From assembly GCA_009783985.1 (NCBI GenBank), contig WQVM01000004.1, positions 1 through 47,589 of the forward strand: a stretch of 47,589 nucleotides of DNA, read 5' to 3'. The position numbers were made by a program, and so were the translations under genes. This stretch comes from Bacillota bacterium (GTDB taxonomy: Bacteria > Bacillota > Clostridia > Christensenellales > Pumilibacteraceae). The notes under the pieces are model-generated. The model saw nothing but the letters and a program-made list of their open reading frames with translations, did no database searches and had not been told where the DNA came from. Positions 1 to 9,963 of this stretch are shown here, one piece after another. Every line of letters begins with the position of its first letter. Position 1 is the stretch's first letter.

Positions 1-1
1 A

Positions 2-514
2 TTAGGTTTTGAGCCTACCGAAAAAGATATTATGGAGCAGCGTCCGCTTAGTCATAAGGAAGGCATATTCGCAGGCGGTTTAGGTATTGTAATACTACTA
101 CAAGGCGTTATGATAGGATTACTTGGAGTAATAGCTTTTGTATGGGGATTGCAAAACTTCAACCTTGCCGTAGCACGCACAATGGCATTCGGCACGCTAG
201 CCTTTGCACAATTAGGTCACGCAATTAATACCCGCAGTCAAAGCAAGTCTTTCTTTGAGGTTGGACCGCTCAAAAATCTGCACCTTATCGGAGCGTTAGT
301 TATATGTATGGTACTGCAATTCAGCGTTATGAATATTACTTTGCTCTCACCTATCTTTCACACAACACGCCTTAACGCAGGTCAATGGGCAGTAATATTC
401 GGGTTGTCAATTATCCCGATAATCGTAGTAGAAATAACAAAACTCCTATACGGACTATTGATTAAACCGAACACTAAATTAGGAATTAGGAAAAAGGAAT
501 TATTGACGGGATAG
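2..514 (+). CDS. Cation-transporting P-type ATPase, C-terminal part (5' truncated by window edge)
   Basis: Frame is open from base 2 (LGFEPTEKDIMEQRPL...). 'P..I M..RP' motif followed by C-terminal TM helices typical of P-type Ca2+ ATPases. Confidence 0.8.
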   Translation, partial: LGFEPTEKDIMEQRPLSHKEGIFAGGLGIVILLQGVMIGLLGVIAFVWGLQNFNLAVARTMAFGTLAFAQLGHAINTRSQSKSFFEVGPLKNLHLIGALVICMVLQFSVMNITLLSPIFHTTRLNAGQWAVIFGLSIIPIIVVEITKLLYGLLIKPNTKLGIRKKELLTG

Positions 515-625
515 TAATTAACGCAAATATACTCGTCATTTGCGGTGTTTTGATATATTTTTTTGAGGATATCTCTCCACTTGCTTCGCTCGGTCGAGAT
601 GATACTTAGGTGGGAGCATACAACT

Positions 626-700
626 CTATTGCGAGCATGTCATTGCGAAGAGCGAACGCGACCCATTCGGCAAGCTCAGGGCAGGCTCCGCAATTCCATG
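626..700. repeat. Dispersed palindromic repeat copy (GCGAAGAGCGAACGCGAC...CAAGCTCAGGGCAGGCTCCGCAATTCC)
   Basis: Resembles the 'attgcgag..gaagcaatcc' type repeat also present twice inside ygiQ. Confidence 0.5.
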
Positions 701-755
701 TAAAAAGTTAAAAAATGGGCGGTGTTTTTTGTTTGCCCATTTTTTCGCACCCCAC

Positions 756-2630
756 CTATTTTTTTCTTTTGCTACCTTTTCTTTCTTTTCTTCTCTTTTT
801 TGTTTTGTTGGAGGTCTTTCCTTCTGCTTTGTTTCCAAGTAGTTTTTCCGCTTCGGAGATAAGACCTTTGTTTTTTGGATTGCGCCATTGGAGCAATGCT
901 CTTTGCATTGCTTTTTCTTTTTTTGAGCGGGCTACATAGAGAGGTTTGCCGTCCCTAGGGTCAAATCCGCAATAATACATAGTAGTCGAGAGTGTGGACG
1001 GTGTGGGATAAAAGTCCTGAACTTGCAAGGGCATATACCCTATCTCTTTAAGGTATAACATAAGGTTATACGCATCTTGCAGAGTACAGCCGGGATGGCT
1101 TGACACAAAATAAGGCACTAAAAATTGCTTGAGTCCTGCCTTGTTATTACTTGCCTCAAAGCTATTTATAAATTTTTTGTACACTTCAAAAGAGGGTTTG
1201 TTCATAAGCCTTAAAACTTTGTCACTATTATGTTCGGGTGCGACTTTAAGCTGTCCGCTTATATGATTTTTGACTAGCTCATCAAGAACTTTTGGACTAT
1301 CCATCATTAGGTAGTCGTATCTTATCCCGCTACGGACAAAAACTTTTTTGACACCCTCAATTTTTGAAACGGCTCTAAGTGCGTTTAGGTACTCGGAGTG
1401 GTCAACTTTTAGATTACCACACGGCTTATGCCCAATACAGTTACGGTTGCAAGCCTTCTGCTCATGGGATTGCTTCGTCGGCGTTGCCTCCTCGCAATAC
1501 CTTCGGTGCTTCGTAAGACGGTGGTCGGAGGAGTGGTTGCACGGCGGTGTATGAAAATTAGCACTTGGTCCGCCTACATCGTGTATATAGCCCTTAAAAG
1601 TCGGTGACTTAGCTATCCGTTCACCCTCGGACACAATTGACTCCAAACTCCTTAACTGTATAGCTTTGCCTTGATGATAAGTAAGCGCACAAAAAGAACA
1701 TCCTCCGTAACATCCCCTATGTGCTGTTATGCTATGCTCAACCTCCTCAAGTGCAGGCACACCGTTAGTATACATAGTATGCACGGCTCTTTGGTACGGG
1801 AGTGCATAAACCTCGTCCATTTCTTTTTGCGTAAGCGGTAATGACGGCGGATTGACTATGATTTGATGTCCGTCAACTGTTGCTTGTGTCAAAGTTTTTT
1901 CGCCTTGCTGAGCTTCCTCAAATGCCAGCATAAAAGCCTGAGCGTATTTTTTTTTATCCCGACACACTTCCTCGTGTGACGGTAGTATTATACTGTTGTT
2001 TTTGTCTTCGGCGGACTGCTTCGCTGTCGCTCGCAATGACGGTGGGGCGGTGACTTTATACGCTGTACCGCCTACATCTTTGACTTTTTTGAGCGGCACT
2101 CCCCTCTCGGCAAATTTAAGAAGCTCGGTCATCGGTCGTTCGCCCATTCCGTACACAAGCAAATCCGCCCCCGTCTCTACAAGTATCGAGGGACGCACCT
2201 TATCCGTCCAGTAATCATAATGACTAAGTCGTCTAAGACTTGCCTCAATACCGCCGATTATAATGCATATATCATTACCAAAAAGCCGTCTAAGGCTATT
2301 GCAATAGACGGCTAGCACCCTATCAGGTCGCTTGCCTTTGATACCGCCCTCGCTATACTCATCACCCTTGCGAGGCATCAGTGAGGCGGTATAATTATTA
2401 ACCATACTATCAACAACCCCGCCTGAAACCAAAAAAGCTACTTTGGGTTGCCCTAATCTTAAAAAGTCTTTATCCTTGGTGGGCTGTGCGATAATCCCTA
2501 CGCTAAAACCCTTGCTCTCTACAAGTCTTGCAATAATCGACGCACCAAAAGACGGGTGGTCAACATATGCGTCTGCCGTCAAAAGCACAAAGTCTAACGG
2601 CTCATCTTGTTTAGAAACCGGTATAAACAT
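756..2630 (-). CDS. YgiQ family radical SAM protein (UPF0313)
   Basis: GCYGGCSFCALTYHQGKAIQLRS cluster motif, KVAPEHNS, FLVPYFVSSHPGC, QVQDFYPTPSTLSTTMYYCGFDP. Contains two unusual low-homology inserts. Confidence 0.9.
   Translation of the reverse strand: MFIPVSKQDEPLDFVLLTADAYVDHPSFGASIIARLVESKGFSVGIIAQPTKDKDFLRLGQPKVAFLVSGGVVDSMVNNYTASLMPRKGDEYSEGGIKGKRPDRVLAVYCNSLRRLFGNDICIIIGGIEASLRRLSHYDYWTDKVRPSILVETGADLLVYGMGERPMTELLKFAERGVPLKKVKDVGGTAYKVTAPPSLRATAKQSAEDKNNSIILPSHEEVCRDKKKYAQAFMLAFEEAQQGEKTLTQATVDGHQIIVNPPSLPLTQKEMDEVYALPYQRAVHTMYTNGVPALEEVEHSITAHRGCYGGCSFCALTYHQGKAIQLRSLESIVSEGERIAKSPTFKGYIHDVGGPSANFHTPPCNHSSDHRLTKHRRYCEEATPTKQSHEQKACNRNCIGHKPCGNLKVDHSEYLNALRAVSKIEGVKKVFVRSGIRYDYLMMDSPKVLDELVKNHISGQLKVAPEHNSDKVLRLMNKPSFEVYKKFINSFEASNNKAGLKQFLVPYFVSSHPGCTLQDAYNLMLYLKEIGYMPLQVQDFYPTPSTLSTTMYYCGFDPRDGKPLYVARSKKEKAMQRALLQWRNPKNKGLISEAEKLLGNKAEGKTSNKTKKRRKERKGSKRKK
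1466..1545. repeat. Palindromic-repeat-like insertion in frame within ygiQ (encodes ..HRLTKHRRYCEEATPTKQSHEQ..)
   Basis: Breaks the conserved YgiQ cysteine segment between PPCN and ACNRNC. Minus strand reads attgcgaggaggcaacgccgacgaagcaatccc. Confidence 0.6.
2005..2055. repeat. Second palindromic-repeat-like insertion in frame within ygiQ (encodes PPSLRATAKQSAED)
   Basis: Minus strand: ccaccgtcattgcgagcgacagcgaagcagtccgcc, which resembles the insert near 1.5 kb. Confidence 0.6.
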
Positions 2631-2858
2631 TATATATTTTCCATAACCTACAAGGTCAGATAAGGTATAGATTTTTTATGCCATCAAAACTCGATACGAG
2701 GAGCAATAATACTTGCTTGCAAGAGTATTATTGCGACGACAACCACAGGCACGCCTGTGATATTCGCAGACTGTACTAGAAGTACAGGCAAGAATAGCGA
2801 GTGCAGAGGGCAGGAAAAAGATGTGTCTTAGATGCACCTTGTTAGGTTATGGAAAATA
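2631..2858. mobile_element. Candidate MITE with ~23 bp terminal inverted repeats
   Basis: TATATTTTCCATAACCTACAAGG at the left and CCTTGTTAGGTTATGGAAAATATA at the right (inverted, one indel). Internal hairpins GCAATAATACT..AGTATTATTGC, CACAGGCacGCCTGTG, CTGTACTagaAGTACAG. Confidence 0.65.
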
Positions 2859-3446
2859 TATATCAACTTGCTGCTGTCTGAAGCCTGCAAGAACCATTTC
2901 TACTTGTGCGACTTGCCTAACAAATCTCAAAGTATAACTGCCTTGCCTTGTATCTATCGTAATTTTGCCGTCTTGAAGAAAAAACATTCCTACCAAAAAT
3001 CCGCTACTCCGCCTATGAAAAACATTGATAATATCATTTGGGCTGACGGTCACGGTTTGACTTCTTGTTATGTTGAGTTTAAGACTGTTGCCGTCATACA
3101 CTATTCTCTCTTTAGGTGTCAAGAAAAAATTAATCAAAAAGTATATAGGCAACACAAGTGACACAAAGTCAAGAAAGAGAAAAAATAGAAACACCGCAAG
3201 TTGGTCAGTAAAAAACATAACAAGCGTAAGCAAAATAGAAATCGGAAAAATTATAGCGTTAAGCACAACTTGGTACATAAGCACACCCGACCTTGTCGCT
3301 ATTACGCCTGTAGGCACTTGCGGTGATTGTTGTCCAAAAAAATTGTCATTAGACACTGTATTACTATTACCAACAACAGCCTCACCGCAACTCCCGCAAA
3401 ACTGTGCATCTTGCGTATTGTAAGCACCACATTTAGAACAGAACAT
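2847..3446 (-). CDS. Zinc-ribbon membrane protein of unknown function
   Basis: Starts MFCSKCGAYNTQDAQFCGSCG (zinc ribbon), then two hydrophobic segments. Last codons (IYFP*) lie in the MITE terminal repeat. Confidence 0.7.
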   Translation of the reverse strand: MFCSKCGAYNTQDAQFCGSCGEAVVGNSNTVSNDNFFGQQSPQVPTGVIATRSGVLMYQVVLNAIIFPISILLTLVMFFTDQLAVFLFFLFLDFVSLVLPIYFLINFFLTPKERIVYDGNSLKLNITRSQTVTVSPNDIINVFHRRSSGFLVGMFFLQDGKITIDTRQGSYTLRFVRQVAQVEMVLAGFRQQQVDIYFP

Positions 3447-3549
3447 AGAAACTCCTTTATTGAAGTAAAAAGTAGCGGACTTAGTATTTTTAAGATTACC
3501 AACCAACAACTCATCAATACTTTTTACTTCTTACTTTTTACCTTTACTT

Positions 3550-3578
3550 TTGAGTATTTTACTTTGTAAAATACTCAA
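3550..3578. terminator. Perfect 13-bp hairpin overlapping the purL stop
   Basis: TTGAGTATTTTAC ttt GTAAAATACTCAA. Confidence 0.5.
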
Positions 3579-6500
3579 CTCCGCTTTTGAATATTTTCAT
3601 ATCGTATTCGCCGATAACATTCTTATACAAGTCTTTGCCCACTCTTTCGCTATGCCCCATTTTGCCTAATATTCTGCCGCACTTAGAAGTTATACCCTCT
3701 ATCGCCATCATACTACCGTTAGGATTATACGGCGATTGCATTGTAGCATTGCCGGATAAGTCAACATATTGCGTAGCGACTTGCCCGTCTTTTATAAGTT
3801 GCTCTATCTCTTTAGCGGTCGCCAAAAACTTGCCCTCACCATGTGAAACAGGAACATTATAAATCTCACCCACTTCGACACCGCTAAACCACGGAGAGAG
3901 AGTTGACGCTACTCTTATGCGGGATATAGTAGAAACATGGCGGGATATGTTGTTAAAGCTAAGTGTAGGCGAATCGTCTTTCATAGGCGCTATTTTGCCA
4001 TAAGGCAATAAGCCTAATTTAATAAGTGCTTGATAGCCGTTACAAAATCCTATTATAAGTCCGTCTCTTTTTTCAATCAATTCCGCTATTGCATCGCTAA
4101 GCTGTTTTGCTCTAAAAGTTGCCGCAATAAATTTACCGCTACCGTCCGGTTCGTCCCCGCCGCTAAATCCCCCGGGAAAAGCTATGATTTGCGACTTGCC
4201 TACCGCCGCCGCCATTGCTTTGACACTCTCTGTTATATCCTTTGCCGTATTGTTTTTGACAACAACAAATTCTGTCTTTGCTCCTGCTCTTTGAAATGCC
4301 GCCGCCACATCATATTCGCCGTTAGTGCCCGGAATTACAGGGATAAGCACATTCGGAGTAGCAATATTAACACTACGGGTTGGTGGAATACCACGAACAG
4401 CTTTACCTGCATTTTTTGCCGCATCGACAATAATTGAGGCTGTATTCCTAACTCTTTTTTCTACTGTTTTGATTTTTTGCTCAATAGCGGCGGTGCGGCT
4501 AATGGTACTACTGATGTTCTTTACATCGCCGTCCGCAGGAGCTGTGGTCGGATAAACACTCTCTAATTTACCCTCAAATGCCGCCCTTGCTTTATCAAGA
4601 CTAATATTACTGCACTCCTTATTAGGGCAGTCGCACATTTTTAGTTGAGGCTCAGATTTAGTCGTACCAACAGGCACACTGACAAAACCTTGAAATGTCT
4701 CTATATTATCACAGCTTATCAGAATATCTCCTAATCTGCCATTAGGGCAAAATTCTGTCTCAAAGCCTAAGTTATTGCCCAAGCAACTTAAAATAATTTG
4801 AGCGTAATCACCGCCCTCCTCAACAGCCGAAGCGTAACTGATTGTTCCCTTTTGCATCTCAGTTCCGATTTTTACAAGCAGACTCTTTAGGTAATTTAAG
4901 TCAGGTACGCCGTTTTTATCTCTTTCTAACGGCAATAACCAAACCTTTTGATTTGGCTTTGCAAGCACATTAGACACAACACGACTTGCCTCCGTTACGC
5001 CAAGTGCAAAGCTGACAAGCGTAGGCGGAACATCAAGATTTTCAAAACTGCCGCTCATACTGTCCTTACCGCCGATAGCACCTAACCCTAGTCCTAATTG
5101 AGCGTGCAACGCTCCGAGCAGCGCACTTGCAGGCAATCCCCATCTCTTCGGGTCGTTGTTAATACGAGGGAAAAACTCTTGAAAACTAAGTCTTATGCTA
5201 TTAAGCGGCGCACCTGCAAGAACAACCTTGATAGCTGACAAAGCCACCGCATAAATACTGCCGATAAAAGGACTCTCGCTTGACAAGTATGGATAAAAAG
5301 CGTGTGACGATACGGTTGTTGCTTCTGTTTCGCCGTCAAGCACAGGGATTTTTGCCGCCATTGCTTGAGCCGGTGTAAGCTGCTCCACACCGCCTAAAGG
5401 CATAAGCACGGTAGACGCTCCGACAGTGCTGTCAAACAATTCTACTAATCCTTTTTGAGAACATACGCTAAGGTTGCTTAATGTTTCTTCAATCAATCCG
5501 CAATCACTCTTATTAAAACTCTTAGGAATCCTATCTCCTATTATAGCATTAGCGTTTTGTCTTACTCCGTTAGTATCCAAAAAGCTCCGTTCTATATCGA
5601 CTACATACTCACCTTTATAGCTCATCCTCATGCGTCCTGTGTCAGTAACTTTTGCTATAACAGTCGCATCAAGATTTTCTGTAGCACATAGTTTCTTAAA
5701 TTTTTGGATATCGCTTTCGGCTACGACTACAGCCATTCGCTCTTGACTCTCCGATATAGCTATTTCGGTAGCATTAAGTCCTGCGTATTTTAGCGGTACG
5801 GCATCCAAGTCTATGTCTATACTAGGGGCTATTTCGCCCACGGCGACACTCACACCGCCTGCACCGAAGTCATTACAGCGCTTGATAAGTCGCGTAAGCT
5901 CCCCGTTACGGAATAATCTTTGTATTTTTCGCTCAATAAGCGCATTGCCTTTTTGAACCTCAGCACCGCATTCTTCTAAGCTATCAAGAGTATGTGCCTT
6001 ACTGCTGCCAGTAGCTCCGCCACAACCGTCACGCCCTGTCTCTCCGCCCAAAAGAAGCACAACATCACCTACTGACGGTTTTTCTCTTACAACATTTTTG
6101 GCAGGCGAAGCGGCAACAATAAAGCCAGCCTCCATACGCTTTGCCTTAAAGCCTTCGTGATATATTTCCTTAACCATTCCCGTAGGGACACCGATTTGAT
6201 TTCCGTAGCTGCTAAACCCAGCCGCAGCTGTTTTGCATATAACACGCTGAGGGAGTTTACCCTTAATTGTTTGCTCCATCGGTTCGGTAGGGTCTGCTGC
6301 ACCTGTGACACGCATTCCTTGATAAACATATGCCCTGCCGCTAAGCGGGTCTCTAATTCCTCCGCCCAAACAAGTTGCCGCACCCCCAAAAGGTTCTATC
6401 TCTGTAGGGTGGTTATGCGTCTCATTCTTGAACATAACCAAATAATCAACTTCTTTTTTATTCTTTGAGACATCTCCTCTATCCTCTACTTTGATTTTAA

Positions 6501-7407
6501 CTTTGATAGAGCAAGCATTAACTTCCTCGCTTTCATCAAGATTATCAAGTAATCCTTGTGCCTTTAATTCCCGTGCACCCATTGTCGCCATATCCATAAG
6601 GCAAGGATACTTATCTTTGCGTCCCTTATAGTGCTTATCAAACAGCTTTGTGTATTCTTTATATGCTTGTTTGATTTGCGGAATTTTTGACTTGATTTTA
6701 ACTTTATCAAGTGCTGTCAAAAATGTAGTATGTCTACAGTGGTCTGACCAATAGGTATCAATAACTTTAAGCTCTGCCTCCATAGGGTCTCTGCCAGTTT
6801 TGACAAAATAATCCCTGACATGCTCTAAGTCGGCTATAGTCATAGCAAAGCCGTATTCCTTATGAAAAACCCCGATTTGGGACTTATTCATTTTAATAAA
6901 ACCGTCAACTTTTTTTGGCGGCTCAGGAGACGGATATACTGACTCCAAAGTTTTGGGGACAGCAAGTTCACACTCCCTTGACTCGACAGGATTGATTAAA
7001 AACTTTTTTATTTTTTGCAAGTCGCTTTGACTAATGCCTTTGATTGCATAAACAGTTGCGCACTTGATAACAGGACGAGACTTTTGCGTAAGTAGCTGGA
7101 CGCATTGCACAGCGCTATCTGCTCTTTGGTCATATTGACCGGGCAAAAGCTCAACGGCAAAAACCGCCCAATCAGTTCTAACATCAGTCGGGAGATTAAC
7201 TTTGTGCACTGTATCAACAGGCGGTTCGCTAAAAACCTCTGTTATGGCACGCTCATAATCCGCCGCCGTAAGTCCGTCAACATCGTAACGCATAAAGACT
7301 CTGACTCCTTGCGTCTTAATGCCTAAAAAGCCCTCTATATCGCCTCTTAGCTTGTCCGCAGAATGCGTACGCCCTTCTTTTTTTTCTACATAAAGTCTGT
7401 TAATCAT
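3559..7407 (-). CDS. purL: Phosphoribosylformylglycinamidine synthase, single chain with C-terminal glutaminase domain
   Basis: 1282 aa. TYWSDHCRHTTF, KNETHNHPTEIEPFGGAATCLGGGIRDPLSGRAY, GGKDSMSGSF, and GATase GFCNGYQALIKLGLLPYG...SHGEGKF. Confidence 0.97.
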   Translation of the reverse strand: MINRLYVEKKEGRTHSADKLRGDIEGFLGIKTQGVRVFMRYDVDGLTAADYERAITEVFSEPPVDTVHKVNLPTDVRTDWAVFAVELLPGQYDQRADSAVQCVQLLTQKSRPVIKCATVYAIKGISQSDLQKIKKFLINPVESRECELAVPKTLESVYPSPEPPKKVDGFIKMNKSQIGVFHKEYGFAMTIADLEHVRDYFVKTGRDPMEAELKVIDTYWSDHCRHTTFLTALDKVKIKSKIPQIKQAYKEYTKLFDKHYKGRKDKYPCLMDMATMGARELKAQGLLDNLDESEEVNACSIKVKIKVEDRGDVSKNKKEVDYLVMFKNETHNHPTEIEPFGGAATCLGGGIRDPLSGRAYVYQGMRVTGAADPTEPMEQTIKGKLPQRVICKTAAAGFSSYGNQIGVPTGMVKEIYHEGFKAKRMEAGFIVAASPAKNVVREKPSVGDVVLLLGGETGRDGCGGATGSSKAHTLDSLEECGAEVQKGNALIERKIQRLFRNGELTRLIKRCNDFGAGGVSVAVGEIAPSIDIDLDAVPLKYAGLNATEIAISESQERMAVVVAESDIQKFKKLCATENLDATVIAKVTDTGRMRMSYKGEYVVDIERSFLDTNGVRQNANAIIGDRIPKSFNKSDCGLIEETLSNLSVCSQKGLVELFDSTVGASTVLMPLGGVEQLTPAQAMAAKIPVLDGETEATTVSSHAFYPYLSSESPFIGSIYAVALSAIKVVLAGAPLNSIRLSFQEFFPRINNDPKRWGLPASALLGALHAQLGLGLGAIGGKDSMSGSFENLDVPPTLVSFALGVTEASRVVSNVLAKPNQKVWLLPLERDKNGVPDLNYLKSLLVKIGTEMQKGTISYASAVEEGGDYAQIILSCLGNNLGFETEFCPNGRLGDILISCDNIETFQGFVSVPVGTTKSEPQLKMCDCPNKECSNISLDKARAAFEGKLESVYPTTAPADGDVKNISSTISRTAAIEQKIKTVEKRVRNTASIIVDAAKNAGKAVRGIPPTRSVNIATPNVLIPVIPGTNGEYDVAAAFQRAGAKTEFVVVKNNTAKDITESVKAMAAAVGKSQIIAFPGGFSGGDEPDGSGKFIAATFRAKQLSDAIAELIEKRDGLIIGFCNGYQALIKLGLLPYGKIAPMKDDSPTLSFNNISRHVSTISRIRVASTLSPWFSGVEVGEIYNVPVSHGEGKFLATAKEIEQLIKDGQVATQYVDLSGNATMQSPYNPNGSMMAIEGITSKCGRILGKMGHSERVGKDLYKNVIGEYDMKIFKSGVEYFTK

Positions 7408-8682
7408 TTATTGTTTTCCTCCGATATCGTTTCTATAAAACATACCGCCAAATTTGACTTGTTTGATTCCGTCATAAGCTAATTTTTTAGCTGTTTTCAT
7501 ATCTTTAGCTTTGCCGGTTACACATAGCACTCTGCCGCCGTTAGTCACCAACTCTTTATCACTCCACGCTGTCCCTGCGTGATATACTTCTGCGCCATTG
7601 GGAATCTTGCCTATACTGATAGGGATACCTTTTTTGTAATCCTCAGGATAACCGCCGCTTGCAGCAACAACACAAATCGTACAATTATCGTCCCACTCTA
7701 CTTTGACCTTGTCAAGCTGTCCGTCTATGCACGCCTCCATTATTTCTAGGAGGTCACTTTTGAGTCGGAGTAATACCACTTGCGTTTCGGGGTCACCAAA
7801 TCTGGCGTTATACTCAAGCACTTTTGGAATACCATTATCAATCATCAACCCAAAGTATATGACACCCCTAAATTCTCTGCCTTCGGCTTTCATAGCTTTG
7901 ATAGTCGGCTTATATATCGCCTCCATACAAAGTTTATGAAGTTCATCCGTATACTTCTCACTCGGGCAAAACGCTCCCATACCGCCCGTGTTAGGTCCCT
8001 CATCATTATCGTACGCTCGCTTATGGTCTTGACTGCTTGCCATTGTAATAACAGTATTGCCGTCCGTAAAGGCAAGCATAGACACCTCAAAACCTTTTAG
8101 AAACTCCTCTACCACTACTTTGCTTCCGGCGTTACCAAATTTTTTGTCCACCAGCATTTCGTTGACAGCTTTTTCTGCCTCTTGATAGTTACCGGCTATT
8201 ACGACACCCTTGCCAAGCGCAAGCCCGTCAGCCTTAATCACCGTGGGATAGTCAGCTTTTTTTAAGTATGTTAATACCTTATCTCTATCCTCAAAAACCT
8301 CATACCCGGCACTAGGAATATTGTACTTACGCATTAGGTCCTTGGCGTATGCCTTGCTCGCTTCTAAGTGAGCCGCCGCCGCACTCGGACCAAAAGCTCT
8401 ATGCCCCTTAGCTTGCAGCTTGTCCACAAGTCCCATAGCAAGCGGGTCATCCGGTGCGACCACCGTCAAATAAATGTCACCTCTCTTGTCCACCCACTCA
8501 ACAATCTTATCTATATCTGTAGCCTTGATATGGCTAATACATTCGGCGATTTGGCTAATCCCTGCATTACCCGGAATTGCAAAAAGTCTTACACCTTTTC
8601 TTTTGTTAAGACAACAAGCAATAGCGTGTTCTCGCCCTCCGCCGCCAATAATCACAATGTTTTTTTCATTACATTTCGACAT
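7408..8682 (-). CDS. purD: Phosphoribosylamine-glycine ligase
   Basis: MSKCNEKNIVIIGGGGREHAIACCL..., ATP-grasp motifs, EYNARFGDPETQVVL. Confidence 0.96.
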   Translation of the reverse strand: MSKCNEKNIVIIGGGGREHAIACCLNKRKGVRLFAIPGNAGISQIAECISHIKATDIDKIVEWVDKRGDIYLTVVAPDDPLAMGLVDKLQAKGHRAFGPSAAAAHLEASKAYAKDLMRKYNIPSAGYEVFEDRDKVLTYLKKADYPTVIKADGLALGKGVVIAGNYQEAEKAVNEMLVDKKFGNAGSKVVVEEFLKGFEVSMLAFTDGNTVITMASSQDHKRAYDNDEGPNTGGMGAFCPSEKYTDELHKLCMEAIYKPTIKAMKAEGREFRGVIYFGLMIDNGIPKVLEYNARFGDPETQVVLLRLKSDLLEIMEACIDGQLDKVKVEWDDNCTICVVAASGGYPEDYKKGIPISIGKIPNGAEVYHAGTAWSDKELVTNGGRVLCVTGKAKDMKTAKKLAYDGIKQVKFGGMFYRNDIGGKQ

Positions 8683-8689
8683 ATATTTA

Positions 8690-8718
8690 ATTATAACAAA
8701 TCCATATCCAAAAGTCAA
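8690..8718 (-). promoter_or_regulatory. Predicted sigma-A promoter of purD-purL
   Basis: Minus strand TTGACT (8718-8713), 17 bp spacer, TATAAT (8695-8690). Confidence 0.7.
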
Positions 8719-8798
8719 CCGCAAAAAAACGCAAATCCACAAAAAATGAACTTGCGCTTCTTATTTTAATTTGATTATTCTTTCTTCTTTTATCTTAA

Positions 8799-9434
8799 CT
8801 ATAGCAGCCCCCAAACTCCTGTCAGTAACAATATCGCCGGAACAAACGCTCCGATAACACCCACCGCTATTGAGATGTATGGAAAAATTTTTTCCATAAC
8901 TTTCATTTTGAAAGTAAATTGCAGTACTGCGGAAAACCATAAAACAAACCATGTCAGCCAAAGGAATGCAAGTGCCATAAATGTATTGCCGTCCGAAACA
9001 GGTCCATTCCAATCTACTTGAGCAATATTGTAAATAACCATTACAACAGCAAAGATACTTGCTCCTATACTGAATATTCCGAATGACCGCCCGTCAAGTT
9101 TGAGCATAAGGTTACCTGCAATAAAAAGATATGTTATACCAAATACAAGCCCTGCGGCGATATTTTGGAATATCACATAACTCGGCAATCCGCCCTCTGC
9201 CCTCAAGTCCATCGGTGCGTGAAAAGCCAACATAATCAAATTGCCTGCAACAAGAAGTGCCCCCACAATAAGATTAAAATACGCTATAGATTTAGGACTG
9301 GCAACAACAAGCGGAACTATTTTCTCCGTTTCTTTACCGTCTGCCCCTACCGTGACAGTCTTAGTATTAGACATAAACAATATGCCGTTATGCACCAATA
9401 CTATACCTACTACTAATAATGCTATACCTAACAT
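8799..9434 (-). CDS. Multi-spanning membrane protein of unknown function
   Basis: 211 aa with about six hydrophobic segments. Confidence 0.6.
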   Translation of the reverse strand: MLGIALLVVGIVLVHNGILFMSNTKTVTVGADGKETEKIVPLVVASPKSIAYFNLIVGALLVAGNLIMLAFHAPMDLRAEGGLPSYVIFQNIAAGLVFGITYLFIAGNLMLKLDGRSFGIFSIGASIFAVVMVIYNIAQVDWNGPVSDGNTFMALAFLWLTWFVLWFSAVLQFTFKMKVMEKIFPYISIAVGVIGAFVPAILLLTGVWGLL

Positions 9435-9462
9435 TTTTTTGATTATCTCCTAATTTGTATTA

Positions 9463-9963
9463 TTATATTATCTCTATCTGACACGAGGTCATAACAGCAA
9501 GTGCCGCTTTATGATTTTCGGGTGAGAGTCCTGCACACGCATTTGCGACAACCCTTATAGGCACTTCGGGGTATTTTGCTTTAAGAATCATTGCGTTGGA
9601 TACTACACATATCTCTGTGACCGTTCCTACAATAGTGACTTGGATCGGATTAGCCAAATTCCAATCATAATATCCAAAACATTTTTTTTCGAGCGTACTT
9701 ACATCAGGCTTACTCAAATAACCGCTCAATTCGGCGATTATCTTATGCCCGTCTGTACCCTTAATTGTGTGCGCAATCGGCAACTTATGCCCTTCTTGCG
9801 TCTCTAAATAATTCTTATCGTGTGTGTCAAGCGTAAAAATAATATTGCCCTTGTGGGTATCAATCACCTTTTTGACATTGTTTATTATGCCAACCGCCAC
9901 CTCATTAGCCAAACTACCCCTGACAAAATCCTCTTGCATATCAACTACAATTAAATAATGCAT
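9463..9963 (-). CDS. Isochorismatase/nicotinamidase-family cysteine hydrolase
   Basis: MHYLIVVDMQEDFVRGSL, FTLDTHDKNY, VTIVGTVTEICVVSNAM (nucleophile Cys context). Confidence 0.85.
   Translation of the reverse strand: MHYLIVVDMQEDFVRGSLANEVAVGIINNVKKVIDTHKGNIIFTLDTHDKNYLETQEGHKLPIAHTIKGTDGHKIIAELSGYLSKPDVSTLEKKCFGYYDWNLANPIQVTIVGTVTEICVVSNAMILKAKYPEVPIRVVANACAGLSPENHKAALAVMTSCQIEII

Noticed and set aside
626-939. ORFs 626-838 (-) and 715-939 (+)
   Set aside because: Overlap the Lys/Arg-rich YgiQ C-terminus and repeat DNA; translations are low complexity.
4030-4437. Plus-strand ORFs antisense to purL/purD, fusA, tuf and the ABC genes
   Set aside because: Antisense shadows of strong conserved genes, with no recognisable motifs.
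9422-9433. CTATACCTAACA, identical to an XRE operator-like repeat, outside the element
   Set aside because: Lies at the start codons (MLGIA) of a chromosomal gene; a single 12-mer match is likely chance.
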